From Nymphaea colorata (Eukaryota; Streptophyta; Magnoliopsida; Nymphaeales; Nymphaeaceae): a DNA stretch of 64,000 nt. The notes under the pieces were generated by a model. That model had not been told where the DNA came from. It saw nothing but the letters and a program-made list of their open reading frames with translations, and ran no database searches. A program made the translations under genes and the position numbers. How positions within the stretch are numbered: the first letter of the stretch is position 1; each line of letters starts with the position of its first letter. The stretch covers positions 18,396,354-18,460,353 of the forward strand of contig NC_045139.1 in assembly GCF_008831285.2 (NCBI RefSeq), read 5' to 3'. This document shows positions 13,960-26,053 of the stretch, one piece after another.

Positions 13960-15401
13960 TTGCAGTGGTCACAGAGGAGGGCTTTTACTAGAAGATTTGT
14001 TGATTGGTTTCTGCTTTTCCATTTTAAGTGTTGAACAATATGTTGTATGCCGATGTTTCAGTTGGAAAAATATGTGGCCAATTATTTCTTTTATTATTTT
14101 TTTTTTCTTTCTCTGAGTTGAATTGTGTAAACTGAATACTTTTGGGAGGCTTTCTTGAAATTGTTTCTGCTTTGGGTAATATGATCAGGCTATTTATTAC
14201 CAGTTTATTGGCAATCAAAGATACCAACAAATAAATGGTTGTATGTTGACATCTAAATTTAGGCATTGCCCAGCATTTGCAATACTCTGTGAGATGTTTA
14301 CATTGCTCCTGATAAAGCAATTTCTTCTTTCATTTTTTGTCGGGAAGTTGTTCTATATTTTCTCAAGGGAAACGGTGCTCGAACCAAGTTATGGGTGAGG
14401 AAAAAAAATTTCTTGTCCATTGTCCGTGGAACATGAAATCTGAGAAATCAGCGTGAGAGAGTGAAAGGATGCATCTGGGGAGGATGAATTGTTGCCTGCC
14501 AACATTTGTAGTTCAAATATTTCTAGCGGTGCTGCGCTGGTCATTCATCAGCCTGTGCTCCTTACTATGAAAACTGGGAGTCATCCTCTCATCCTCTATC
14601 CTCACACCCTCCATCGCTTCGATCGGACTTAGGCAGGTGAATTCGTCATGGCTCCATTGAGTTTAGTTGGTGTCAAGTTAGTTTTATTGCCAATATAATT
14701 GGGTTCAAGCTGAGTTAAGTGAATCGAACATGAACAGGCAGCTTCAATAATTTGGCAATGGTAGGGCCGCAAATAGATCGGACATATATGTATATTTGAT
14801 TGAGTCTGACCCCTTCGTTCCCATGTTCAGATCATCAAAGTGGGATATGAATTTGGATTTGAGTCAAAATACATAAATTCCGGTTATACTCAGATTTAAT
14901 TCAGATACGGTCTGACCGGACTATAATTTTTCATGCAAATATAGCATTTTGTAAGCCTTCTTCTGCTGGATTCAATACAAGGGCAGGTTCTGGATTTGTT
15001 TCAGCTCTGCCATATCTCAACTTGTCAGATCCATGATAGAACTTACTATTTCAATATTGGATATAAACTGTACCCAATATTTTGCACCCCTAATCAGCGA
15101 TTGATGAGCGAAGTTGTTGGGAAGGTTCTTGCTTGGATAGAAAAACTCAGACTTGGTTGTGTTGCAAGGTGGATGAATCTCCGGGCTGAAACCTGTGAGA
15201 CCCAAGTCTAGATCTAAGTGAACCGTGAGATCCAAGTCTAGATCTACAATGAACTGCAAACAAATTAACACCGTGAAACTGAATATTGGGCCTATTTTGA
15301 TATGGGCCGAAACGGGCTAATTTTATCTGGATGATCTTTACTGGACCTAGTTTTTGATGGGTAATTTTGAATATAATATGCATGCAGATCTCAATCCTAG
15401 T
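13960..15401. other. Actin 3' flank and intergenic stretch
   Basis: Actin 3' UTR first, then AT-rich sequence with no supported exon. A 30-bp tandem duplication lies at 15195-15254. Words such as GAATTTGGATTTGAGTC near 14850 resemble the repeat family at 15402-15749. Confidence 0.5.
15195..15254. repeat. 30-bp tandem duplication
   Basis: Two copies, each beginning GTGAGAYCCAAGTCTAGATC, at 15195-15224 and 15225-15254, with a few differences. Confidence 0.85.
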
Positions 15402-15749
15402 TAGGGATGTCAATGGATTTGGAGATATTCGATTAGTTATTCAAATTTCAAACCATTTAGTTGGATACGAAATTTGGATTCAATTACTATCTGAATGCAG
15501 ATTATATATGTAGTTTCACAATTAAATCTGGATCCGAATTTGACATCCCAATTTGATCTGATAAATATCTGACGTATATTATTAAGAATGTTGGATTTTA
15601 TTATAATCCAAAAAATTTGAACAAGTCGAGTTTGAGTAAAGTCTAGATCCACCCGAATACTCACTATTACAGACCTCATTTTTTACTCAGATCAGATTCA
15701 AATCAAATATCCAGAAGATATCCAACCCTTTTTCCCGCTCCATTGACAG
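15402..15749. mobile_element. Short interspersed element with TAGGGATGTCAATGGA end, copy A
   Basis: Begins TAGGGATGTCAATGGATTTG at 15402 and ends in an inverted form, CCATTGACAGC, at about 15739-15749. The inside is rich in ATTTGGATCCGAAT-like words. Related copies lie at 49331-49550 and, less clearly, 46140-46400. It has no coding capacity and abuts the PIG-A leader. Confidence 0.5.
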
Positions 15750-16446
15750 CAGAGGGAAAACTTCCCCGGCCATGGTGGTTTTGGATCTGCCTAGCACTGC
15801 TTCCTACGGCGACGGAATGCTGCCGATGGAGCATTTATCCTGCGGCGAAAGTCGACGGCGTATACTTCCATCACTCCTCCGTCTTCATAAAATTAAGGTC
15901 TAGGTGTCCCAACCTCGTACAGGTAAATCCCATCTTTTCTCTCGTCCCCTTCTTCCTACTAAAATTTCGAGAAATCCTTGTCAATTTCGCGGAATTATTG
16001 GAATTCTCGCTTAACGTGTTGGCAATTGATTTTCTGGGGAAAACTGTAGGCCTTTTTTTTTTTCCTTTTTCGAGGAATCGTACACGCATGATCGCCCATG
16101 GGACCATTCTTCTGTATCTGTTTAGTCATCAGCAGATCACGTTCTATTGGATCTTAGGCACATACTTTATAGGAGGAAAGAACGAACACGACGATGTTTT
16201 CTCATATTATGCGAAAAAATGGATTTCGAATTTCATGTGATCCTTACGGGTATCAATGGCGCGATTGTCGGGATCAACAGCCCAGTTGGAGTTATGTTTT
16301 TGTTGTCTGTTTGTATTTTTGTTTTGTTCCTTTATAGTGCCCTGAATTTGAAAAGTTTATTTGATCGTGATTGATGTGCAACTTTTTCCATGTTCTCGCA
16401 TTTCTTTAGCGACGAATCTGCATAGTTTTGACCTGATAAATTGCAG
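15750..16446 (+). promoter_or_regulatory. Probable PIG-A leader exon and 5' UTR intron
   Basis: A GC-richer stretch at about 15750-15921 ends with CTCGTACAG followed by GTAAATCC, a good donor. The acceptor TTGCAG lies at 16441-16446, 20 bases before the PIG-A start codon. This is the pattern of a non-coding first exon with a leader intron of about 525 bp. The transcription start is not visible. Confidence 0.5.
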
Positions 16447-16466
16447 GAACTCTTCCCGGACGTACA

Positions 16467-19400
16467 ATGGATGAACCAACCAAGCATAGGGTTCTGATGG
16501 TGTCAGATTTTTTTTTTCCTAACTTTGGTGGTGTGGAGAGCCATATCTACTATCTCTCGCAATGCTTGCTTGAGCTTGGACACAAGGTTGGATATACTCA
16601 TGAAACAGCATTGTGTAACTCTTTCCTTTCTACATTCAAGGATTGAACCCTTTGATTATCATTTGTGAAAGGTTGAACATTCATGCCTTTTTAGCGTCCT
16701 CGTTGACAGGAACTGATGGTCGTATTGTGTTACTCATGAATAGCACGCCAAATGTTGTCCATGTTGTTTTCATACGATTTGTCATGAATTCTCGTTTATT
16801 TTGCATCTCTGATTTTTGATGTGGTCGATAAATTTAGGTGGTAGTGTTGACACATGCCTATGGATCACGTTCTGGTGTTCGGTATATGACTGGTGGTTTA
16901 AAGGTCTATTATATACCTTGGAAGCCATTTCTGATGCAAAACACACTGCCCACATTTTACGGGACCTTTCCAATTTTAAGAACAATACTCATTCGTGAGA
17001 GAATATCCATAGTGCACGGGCATCAGGCATTCTCAACTCTTTGTCACGAGGCTTTAATGCATGCAAGAACGATGGGCTTTAAGGTCGTGTTTACTGACCA
17101 TTCGCTATGTGGATTTGCTGATATTGGGAGCATCCACATGAACAAGGTACTGCAATTCACTTTGGCAGATGTTAGTCAGGCCATATGTGTGTCTCACACA
17201 AGCAAAGAGAATACAGTCCTGCGCTCATGCCTGCCCCCAGACAAGGTGTTTGTGGTACCCAATGCTGTGGACACGGCTATGTTCAAGCCTGCTAAAGAGA
17301 AACTCAGTAATGACAAGATTATTATTGTCGTTGTCAGCAGACTAGTTTATCGGAAAGGGGTGGATCTGCTAGTTGAGGTTATACCAGAAGTCTGCCGACT
17401 GCACCCTAAAGTGAGAAATCTAACACTTTCTGAAGTCTTTATTCTTTTACAAGATCTGATAAGTTTGATGACAAAGTCCAGCTTTCATTCTTACTAGAGT
17501 TGATTTTATCCTCCTGAAATGAGCATTTTTGCTTGTACTCATCTATAAATTAAAGTTATTAAATATAATGCTGGGATAGAAAAAATAGCTTTCATGGCCT
17601 TTCTTGGAGGCTGGAGCCTTCTTTACCTTTCTATATGAAGCTTTAACTAGTTAAAGTAACTCTTGTTCACCAATTTTTCTTCTAAGGTTTATTTTATAAT
17701 TGGAGGAGATGGGCCTAAACGTGTAAGATTGGAAGAGATGAGGGAGAAGCACTCTTTACAAGACAGGGTTGAAATGTTGGGAGCAGTACCACATGCACAA
17801 GTTCGATCTATCCTTGTTCGTGGTCATATTTTCTTGAATAGGTAATATTGGTTGGGTGATGGTTTTTGCTTTTTCTTTTCCACTAAATTAGTTCTTTCAA
17901 CTTGTGACAGCTAATTTTTGTGACATTGTGCCAACTTAATCATAATTGTTAGTCATTGTTTGTGGACTATAGGGGTTGTTTTGGTAAGAAACTACCATCT
18001 GAACAGATGCATGGTGACTCCTCTTTCAATTTTTTGTGCCTGTTTCTTTGCTTGTATTGTCATAAAAGTCATTCTTATATTTTTACGTCGACTTGCTGAT
18101 GCAGCTTTGTATTGTTCATTTTTAATTCCTGTTGTAGCTGACAAGATTTTCCTTTTCCAACCCATAGTCCCTACCTTGTGCCTATGAGGCTCTTGGCTTA
18201 CTGTTATTCTTAAAAGTATGGATACCTTTTCTGCTGCTACGACATGTTAACCTTTCTGTTACACTGCTATTAGGTTACTTCTACTTGACTAACATCACAT
18301 TACAATGAAAAAAGACAATCCCACTGCCAAGTAAGCCTGAATGCTCTCTCATACACACACATACACACAGGAAAACATGAACACACACACACGCACACAC
18401 ATTATGATCGGTTTCTTGTATGCACCTATAGAAATTAAAATCTGATTTTTCATTTTGTATAAGCTAGTGAAGCTATAGTTTTTGTGAATTGTCTCAAAAG
18501 CATTCCCTTTCTATTTAGCTTCCAGCCCTTGTTGATGCAGATAGAAGTATCATTTTGTCATATGCTAACAGATCATTAGGATCTGAAATGGGCTTTTTAA
18601 TCAAGCAAGGAAATTTGGACGAGTTAAGGAAAGCTAAGGGGATTTTAGGGAAGACAGAAGTAGATGTGTCCTTGTACATCACAAATGAGACGGGGATATA
18701 GTTTGAAAAAAAATTCTCTTTTAGACTTCTGCAAAAGTGTAGGTTTACCACCTATTGAATCATTATGCATCTTCGCAAGTATGGTTTTGAACTTTTGATG
18801 CATGTGAGATGTGCAGTAATAGATTAGTTTCAAGCATGGAGTTCATTAAAAGTATTGTTAAAGAACTTGTGCCTTGTAAAGGACATGAAATCTCTTCATA
18901 TGCATACATATGATAGTGTTTATGTATGTGGTGTATTACATGTGTAGATTAGCATGCTCACATCCTAAATTGACAGGAATGCATGGCATGCATATGTTAG
19001 AGTTGCGAAGTTCCTATCTCATGACATTTCATCAAAGTTGATTTTCCATGGGAAGTCTTGAGGTTTTTGACAAATCAAACTTCGTCCTTTACATTGAACT
19101 GTTCAACTGCTGTGTTATGTTCCCTATATGCTTGAATTTCCTTGGCAGTTTATAGTGGAACTTTAGAGTATCAAACTATTAGTTGGTTCTTATCAAGCAG
19201 CTTATGTATATGTGATGGGTTCTGCTTGTTTGCATTTTTGTTGATGACAGTTCCCTTACTGAAGCTTTTTGCATAGCAATTCTAGAAGCTGCTAGTTGTG
19301 GCCTGCTTACAGTCAGCACAAGGGTTGGAGGTGTTCCAGAGGTAAGAAACTACTTTGCTATCATTACCTCCAATTTATTACTTTATGGGTTTATGTCAGT

Positions 19401-20452
19401 GTACATTATTTACATTTTTTTTCTGTCTTCCATTGCTGGAAATGCAGGTTCTACCAGACGACATGATTGTGCTTGCAGATCCCATACCTGGTGAAATGGT
19501 TGATGCAGTAAGTAAAGCCATCAAGATGCTTCCAGAGATAGATCCATATTCCATGCACAGCCGGGTGAGCCTATCTGCAGAGGCTTCTGCTCTACTGAGC
19601 ATGTTCCAAGTCATTCATAACCATGCTAGTGGTAGCATTGCTGAAAGCTCACAAAGCATGTATAGTAGCCAAGAAGAGGAGCTACCTCTGTATTTGCTGT
19701 AGCAGCATGTTAGCCTTCAAAATTTTTTAATATATCTTAAGATGGAAATATAAGATTTGAATAGCCATTGAACTTTCTTTGTGGTTGCCTTTTACTTGCA
19801 TGTTTTGTCTCACTTCTAACTATAATATATTTATTATATTTGAGGATTTGAGTTCAGGTGCAAAAGTTATACAGTTGGCACGATGTAGCAAGGAGAACAA
19901 AGATTGTTTATGATTCAACATTGAACTGCAGTTCTGGAAATCTTCTAGAACGCCTATCACGGTATCATTGATCATGCTTCTCTTGCAATAGCTTGATCCT
20001 CAATGCTGTCTAGCCATTAGTTGGATTGCATCTTTCTTTTGTTTCCATCTTCTCATTTCTGTTCCAATTCTACAGGTACTACAGATGTGGCGCTTGGGCA
20101 GGAAAACTCTTTTGTTTGGTTATGATTCTAGATTTTTTGTTGTGGTGTTTCTTAGAACTATGGCAGGTAAGTTGTTTCCTCCTGTTTATGGGAGTGATGG
20201 AATAATTTTATTTATTGTCTGGGTATTGTTCTGGCTCATCAAAATGGGAAGCTTTTTTGTTGTTTTACATTACTGAACGTTATTTTATGTTGTAGGCAAT
20301 CTTATCTTTGTGGATTTATTATGATTTATGATGTTCACCGTTCTCAGTTATTGTTTTTCTTGCATCAGCCATCAGATGATATAGAAAAGGTTCCAGATAT
20401 TCTTCCTTCTCAAGAACACTGGCATTTAGATGGGAATGCAACCAGTGACTGA
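16467..20452 (+). CDS. PIGA: PIG-A type GPI N-acetylglucosaminyltransferase catalytic subunit, 444 residues
   Basis: Transfers GlcNAc from UDP-GlcNAc to phosphatidylinositol on the cytoplasmic face of the ER, the first step of GPI-anchor synthesis (SETH2 in Arabidopsis). Exons are 16467-16586, 16838-17410, 17687-17841, 19251-19341, 19448-19564, 19858-19961, 20076-20166 and 20369-20452. All joins keep frame, giving 444 residues, a normal family length. The N terminus has the GT4 signature [20 protein letters not shown], followed by [43 protein letters not shown] and [18 protein letters not shown] is the EX7E motif of retaining GT4 enzymes. A membrane segment, [19 protein letters not shown], lies near the C terminus, as expected for ER anchoring. 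Intron 3 (about 1.4 kb) has a CA repeat. Confidence 0.97.
18346..18403. repeat. Imperfect (CA)n repeat in PIG-A intron 3
   Basis: Two runs of CA units (about 18354-18368 and 18382-18402) separated by a short non-repeat stretch. Confidence 0.85.
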
Positions 20453-21982
20453 ATATGTAGCTAAATGGCAGATCAAACATGCGATTCATCAATCATCAAA
20501 GAGGAAGCTCCTGGGAAATGGATGCTATTTTCATCATTCACATGTATTCGTTTCTATGCTGATTCACATTCAAACATATGGAAACCTTAGGGTAAGTAAC
20601 ACGTTATTTATTCAGTTCTTGAAGTGTCCTAAATCAAAGTTCTGTGTTATCCCTTTTCATGTTCAACTGGCATATGTTGCTAATGTCTGTTGAAGTAATA
20701 ACCAAATTTATGATTAATGTCTTGGAGGGAGCATTTTTTCTGGCAATGGATGCAATGACATGACATGATTTTTTTCTGTTCTATTTATAAGCTGTTTAAG
20801 CTTGCCTATAATTACATTTTCCAACCATAATGCCAAGAAATGGAGCTGCATGAATGTCTCTGACTCTGTCCATCTGCCAGTAGCTGCTGTCATGGTTGGA
20901 AGCTGGCAGCAGCATTCTTGCTTGTGCAGCCAAGGAGGATTCTTGTTCTTGAATTTCAGAATTTCTTATCGTTGTTTATTTGTGTTAGGTTTAGCACATC
21001 CAACTCTTGCACTGATAAGGATTTTTTTTTTCTTTTTCCAAATTTGATGCTCCCAACTTTCTAGTGCTTTTTTTCTGGCATGTAGTTTATGGGTGATTTG
21101 ATTCATCATCCTGAATTGGGTGCTGACAACAGTTAGGGAACATTTCTCTGTTTCTATGAAGCTTCAGTTGACAACTTGACATTAGAAAGTCAGAGGTGAT
21201 TTCTTGATTGTTATTCTAGCTGAAATAGTTAATTAGTAAAGGGTTTCAACTATTTCAAATTTCAAATGGCTATATTAATCACATATTTGAGTCTGGTGCT
21301 TTATAGTCAATGATGAATATAATAATACCAGTTTCTGTCTGCGGCATCACTGAGCAATGTCAACACACCACTCAGCTTAATTTGTCATCTTACATGTATG
21401 TATTTAGACTGCTATGTTTCCTCTTATTTCATGTTATCGTATCCGAGGTAACAGAGTACTTGATATTGTGAAAATGCTAGAAGTATCTGCACTTACATTT
21501 TATGAAGTAATTGAGATGCTTGTCAACAGGTTCCCCGAGCCATTTTCTACAGGTCAAGAACTATCAACCAGATGCATCTACATGGACTTTTGGATTGACT
21601 TTGAATCACTCTCACATTGAGGAAATCCTCCAAACTGACAATTGGGCTTAATTTTTGTCTGGCAGTGATGATCTCTGCAAGTTCTGAATGCCACACGCTT
21701 GCTGCAATTTGAACATTGTGAAAGTGCTTCCGTCTTGTTGCAGCTTGCTGCTTGGACATTCATGTGACATTTCGAAAGTTGTACCATCTCGTTTACTTGT
21801 AAAAGTGTTGTACTTGGCAATTTTGTTTATGATAAAAATGCACTCTTTGCTAGAGTTGGGATTGACCGGTATCCATGCCCTTGTTACTAACGCACAATAA
21901 CAACCATGACTCACCATTTTTTCCCTCTCCTCTTTATATGTATTTCTCTCGTACACTTAGTTCTCTCTCCTCTCTCCTCCCG

Positions 21983-21986
<4 letters not shown>

Positions 21987-22022
<36 letters not shown>
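21987..22022. repeat. Compound (TC)n(AC)n microsatellite
   Basis: A TC run passes directly into an AC run of about 20 bases. Confidence 0.9.
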
Positions 22023-22023
<1 letters not shown>

Positions 22024-22074
22024 AATCAACGTAAGGTAGATTATGCACAAGCAGGGGAGACAGGTGTGAGTACG

Positions 22075-22094
22075 GTGTGGGCAATTGCCCACAC
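22075..22094. repeat. 20-bp perfect palindrome GTGTGGGCAATTGCCCACAC
   Basis: The sequence equals its own reverse complement. An identical 20-mer lies at 63328-63347, inside a MITE-like element, so this copy is probably the remnant of a related element. Confidence 0.9.
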
Positions 22095-22439
22095 AGGCCC
22101 ACAAAAAGTGTTTCTTTTCGTATTGAATCTTTATGGCTGCTTTTCTCATTTACAAGCAGGTGCCTCTTAAAAGTTTAAAATTATATAAATAGTGCCCTTA
22201 ACCATAATTTTCTGTCCCCGCAACTGTGCACAAATGTGAAATCGTCTTATTTGGAACCAAACAAGTATTATAAACATCAGCCCGAAATTGGCCACGGGTT
22301 TCACGTCATACATTATTCTTATTTTTAATATATACTTTCCTTTTTTTTAAAGAATAAACATAATAATAGTGATAATTTTTCTTCGTAGCTGATCCAGCTG
22401 AATAGTAAAATCTCTTGAGATAATTCAATTCCATCTTGC

Positions 22440-22815
22440 TTCCCTGAAATTTCCTACCTTCCTCCCCCATTAATGAGCACCGAAATCATGATCTTCCTTG
22501 TCCAATCTTTATGAAAACCCAAGTGAAGCAGCCCCTGTTCCAAGAAATCCCACGACACACTCTCATACGCTTTCGCTACATCCATCTCCAAGCAAAGAAC
22601 TTCCTGGTTAGGCTTGGTGAACCAATCTACAAGCTCATTAGCCATCAAGATCTGATCACGAATGACTCGGTTTTTAATAAAAGGCTCCCTAGTTAACCGC
22701 TAAGATTCTTGCCAGCACTGCTTGCATTCTCAACACCATTATTTTTTAGATCATTTTGTATAGACTGATTCAAAGCGCAATGGGTCTAAAGTCTTCCGAT
22801 CTTGTTCGGTCTCAA
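22440..22815 (-). pseudogene. Dead LINE (non-LTR) reverse transcriptase fragment
   Basis: The minus strand reads DFRPIAL near 22805, then a short stretch with stop codons, then KNRVIRDQILMANELVDWF (about 22680-22625) and LCLEMDVAKAYESVSWDFL (about 22595-22540). These are the finger and palm motifs of plant L1-type reverse transcriptases, with the first catalytic Asp block (normally KLDMxKAYDxVxW). At least three in-frame stops and one frame change separate the blocks. No endonuclease, no full palm domain and no poly(A) tail were found, so this is an internal relic. Confidence 0.8.
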
Positions 22816-23584
22816 GAATTTAGGAAGTAACATCGAATTCGCATGACTTGTGCTGCGACAAAGAAATTTTATTTATTTGCTCGAACAAATCACTTCGTTA
22901 TCTGTTTCTTCTCGTAATTTTTTTCTACAACTTTACATTATCTCTAGATTTATTGAAAAAGCGAGATCTTAACCTTCAAGATGTAATTGGGACCAACATT
23001 TTTGTTACAACGTTTGTAACTCTTTCTAGTACATCACAGAATGATATTGCGAAATTTTGGTGAACAATTACAACCAGGCCTTTTGGATAGACTACCATTC
23101 TTCTTTTTCTTCTGATAGAAAAGCATAATCGTAATAAGAACAAGAATCAAAATGTAAAGTTCCAGCACACCCTGTTTCTGAAGTGTCCATTTCGTCCGCA
23201 TCCATTGTAAGAGTTTTTGCAATTGTGGACTGTTCCGGATCCAAACAACCAGATTTGGTTCGGTGGTAGAGATCCAACCCACAGCCGTTTAAGGCGATCA
23301 GACATGGCGCCAACCGTGTAGGGTTTTAGAGAAATGTCGCCGTAAACCCTAGCGAGCGAAGAGCGAGAGAGAGGGAGAGAGCATTCTCTCCTTGCCACTG
23401 ACCTTCATTGTTGCAAGGATCTCTCCTTTTCTCTCTCTAGCCTCTTTGGTGCATATATTGACGCTTATGAAGCCTTGTCATCTTCCCCTTTCGTCCGTTT
23501 AGTGTTGTCCTCCTAAGGTGATTCAGATACCAAATTCTTAGTGGTGGTAGTAATTTAATACTCTGGAGATGCTGGAACTCTCCT
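22816..23584. other. Upstream region of the PPR gene
   Basis: No coding exon seen. A CT/GA-rich stretch (about 23360-23445) shortly before the PPR start codon looks like a plant 5' UTR. No clear TATA box was found. Confidence 0.4.
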
Positions 23585-26053
23585 ATGTGGTCTTCGACCA
23601 AAATTATATCGCGTTCGAAGTCACTTATTCATTGCAAGGCCTCCCCGGCTCGTCTTTCCTCTGTCAGTGCCCTTTGTTGCACTGTCGAAGAGCGAGCTAC
23701 GGTGACTGGCGATCGGTTTTCTGAGAATTTAGCGGCTTCCCATTTGGAAACACTGCGTCCCGATGGGAGTCTTGGTCGATTGGATCATTGTACAGTTGCA
23801 TGGATGCTAAACAGCCTGCGAAGTGATGCGATTTTCGCGCTTTCGTTTTTCAATCATGTAAAGGATTGTGGATTTTGTCACGACATTGTTACATATGCAG
23901 AGATTGTGAAGATCTTGTGTGGTTCAGGTTTGGAAAAGAAACTGCACCGGCTGTTTACAGAGCTTGTTTCTTCGTCGGGTAAACTTGGATTTGATGTTTG
24001 GTCAGTCTTTGAATTTGTAAGGAAGGAGAATTGTCGTTCAGTTGATTTAGTTAAGGTTGTTGATGTAATAATCAAAGTATATGCAGATTGTGGGATGATT
24101 GGTGAAGCAGTTGAAGCCTTTTCTCGCGCAGGTACCAGTGGATGTTTGCCTCATATTTGGTCTTGCAACTTCTTGATCAATTTTTTGATTAGCCATAGTA
24201 AGATTGAGGTAGCCAGATTTGTATACGATGAGGTAACGAGGCTGGGCATCGGGAAAAATGTTTATACGTATACGCTTATAGTAAAATCTTTGTGCAAAGA
24301 AGGAAATTTGGGGGAAGCATTTAATATATTGAAAGAAATGAAGACAGTTGGTGTTTCTCCAGATGCTTTTACTTATAATACGCTGATCGATGGGATGTGT
24401 TCAGCTGGAAATCCAGAGTCCGGTTATGAGCTGCTCAAGGTGCTTAGGAACGGTGGCGTCTTGCTGAATTCCTTTAGTTATAATGCCGTCATACGCGGGC
24501 TGAGCACCCAATTGAAAATGGAGGAAGCAGAACTCATTCTGAATGATATGGAGAGCCATGGCATAACTCCAGATATTTGTAGTTATAGCACCATTATTGG
24601 TGGGTACTGTAGGAAACGGGATTTAAAAAGAGCCCTGTCTCTGCATGATACGATGATCTTGAAAGGAGTGAAACCAAATTGTGTCGTTATCAGTTCCCTT
24701 CTCCAGAGCCTTTTTAGGGCTGGACTTATGGCTGAGGCGCTGGATATCTTCCACAGATTTAGGAATTCGGGCCTTTTTGTGGATAAGGTTCTTTATAATG
24801 TTGTGATTGATGCTTATTGCAAGCAGGGCAATATGGAAGCAGCTGTAGCACTGTTGAATGAAATGAAAGGAAAACGGATAACTCCAGATGTTGTAAATTA
24901 CACTAGCATCATTAGCGGGTACTGCCGTCTTGGTGAACTTGGTGATGCTTGGGAAGTATTCACTAGTATGACCCAAATGGGTGTCGTTCCTGATGTTGTT
25001 ACTTACAATAAGCTCGCCAATGGCTTTTGCAGGAAGGGACTTGTTGAACAAGCCTTTAAACTTCTAGACCATATGTTGGAGCAAGGCCTTAGTCCAAACA
25101 TGGCTACGTACAGTAATGTTATTGATGGTCTTTGTATAGGTGGCAGGTTAGCTGATGCAGAAGCGTTTTTAAATGCGTTGATTGACAAGGGTTTGAATCC
25201 ATGCGTGACTACCTTCGCTGCAATGATCAGTGGCTACTGTGACGAAGGTCAAGGTGCAGAAGCTTATGAGATTTTCCTGAGGCTGGTCCAGCGTCGAGCT
25301 CTGCCTAGTTATAATATGTGTTCTAAATTAATCAAAGTCCTGTGCAAGAACGGGGATGTGGAGAAAGCTTTGATGGTTACTGAGTTGATGATGGATATGG
25401 GTTGCATGCCAGACGAGATCATATACAACATTCTTATCGCGGCCCTTGCTCAAATGGGCCATATGAATAAGGCTTGGGTTTTGTATGAGCGACTAGTGGA
25501 GAGTGGTGTCTGCCCCGATGTCATAACATATACTACATTAATAAATGGATACTGCAAGGTGAATTGCCTGCGAGAGGCATGCAATCTGTTTAAAGAGATG
25601 AAAGGGAAGGGTCTTAGACCTGATGTTATTACATATACAGTTTTACTTGATGGCTTCTTTAAAGAAAGTTTGCAACGACGTTGTGAACTTCAGGAACTGA
25701 AGAAGAGGAAGCGTGGTGCCATTGCCAAGGCGTCAGTGTTGTTTGATGAAATGAAGGAAATGGGAATTAAACCTGACGTGATTTGCTATACTGTTTTGAT
25801 TGATGCGCGATGCAAGACAGATTGTCTTTATGATGCTCTTGTTCTCTTTGAGGAAATGATGGACAGAGGTCTAATGCCTGATGTGGTGACATACACAGCT
25901 TTGGTCTCTGGTTATTTTAATCAAGGGGTTGTGGATAAGGCTGTAGACCTTGTCGATGAGATGTTGGTCAAGGGGGTGCAGCCTGATAAAGTAACACACT
26001 CAGTTTTAGAGCGTGGAATCTGGAAGGCGAGAAAGGTGCAGTTTCGAAGATAA
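23585..26053 (+). CDS. P-class pentatricopeptide repeat protein, 822 residues, intronless
   Basis: PPR proteins bind single-stranded organelle RNA and act in its processing, stability or translation. The N terminus (MWSSTKIISRSKSLIHCKAS) is basic and Ser-rich, like a mitochondrial or plastid targeting peptide. From about residue 160 to the end there are some 18 repeats of about 35 residues, with helix starts such as DAFTYNTLIDGMC, DICSYSTIIGGYC, DVVNYTSIISGYC, NMATYSNVIDGLC, DVITYTTLINGYC and DVVTYTALVSGYF. There is no E, E+ or DYW tail, so it is P-class. The third-last repeats are interrupted near residue 700 by an extra, strongly basic segment (LQRRCELQELKKRKRGAIAK). The single open frame without introns is normal for the family. 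The RNA target and the organelle cannot be read from the sequence by eye. Confidence 0.96.
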   Translation: MWSSTKIISRSKSLIHCKASPARLSSVSALCCTVEERATVTGDRFSENLAASHLETLRPDGSLGRLDHCTVAWMLNSLRSDAIFALSFFNHVKDCGFCHDIVTYAEIVKILCGSGLEKKLHRLFTELVSSSGKLGFDVWSVFEFVRKENCRSVDLVKVVDVIIKVYADCGMIGEAVEAFSRAGTSGCLPHIWSCNFLINFLISHSKIEVARFVYDEVTRLGIGKNVYTYTLIVKSLCKEGNLGEAFNILKEMKTVGVSPDAFTYNTLIDGMCSAGNPESGYELLKVLRNGGVLLNSFSYNAVIRGLSTQLKMEEAELILNDMESHGITPDICSYSTIIGGYCRKRDLKRALSLHDTMILKGVKPNCVVISSLLQSLFRAGLMAEALDIFHRFRNSGLFVDKVLYNVVIDAYCKQGNMEAAVALLNEMKGKRITPDVVNYTSIISGYCRLGELGDAWEVFTSMTQMGVVPDVVTYNKLANGFCRKGLVEQAFKLLDHMLEQGLSPNMATYSNVIDGLCIGGRLADAEAFLNALIDKGLNPCVTTFAAMISGYCDEGQGAEAYEIFLRLVQRRALPSYNMCSKLIKVLCKNGDVEKALMVTELMMDMGCMPDEIIYNILIAALAQMGHMNKAWVLYERLVESGVCPDVITYTTLINGYCKVNCLREACNLFKEMKGKGLRPDVITYTVLLDGFFKESLQRRCELQELKKRKRGAIAKASVLFDEMKEMGIKPDVICYTVLIDARCKTDCLYDALVLFEEMMDRGLMPDVVTYTALVSGYFNQGVVDKAVDLVDEMLVKGVQPDKVTHSVLERGIWKARKVQFRR

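Larger units (their letters stand above)
20453..22439. other. PIG-A 3' flank and intergenic stretch
   Basis: No supported gene. The first few hundred bases are probably 3' UTR. A compound CT/CA repeat lies at 21987-22022 and a 20-bp perfect palindrome at 22075-22094. The small ORFs here have no recognisable content. Confidence 0.5.

Noticed and set aside
15743-16240. ORF of 165 codons upstream of PIG-A
   Set aside because: Covers the probable leader exon and reads through its donor into the intron; no conserved N-terminal extension of PIG-A is known, and the start at 16467 fits the family.
19355-19702. ORF running through PIG-A exon 5 into the next intron
   Set aside because: The family sequence stops at the donor at 19565 and resumes at 19858; the rest is intron read-through.
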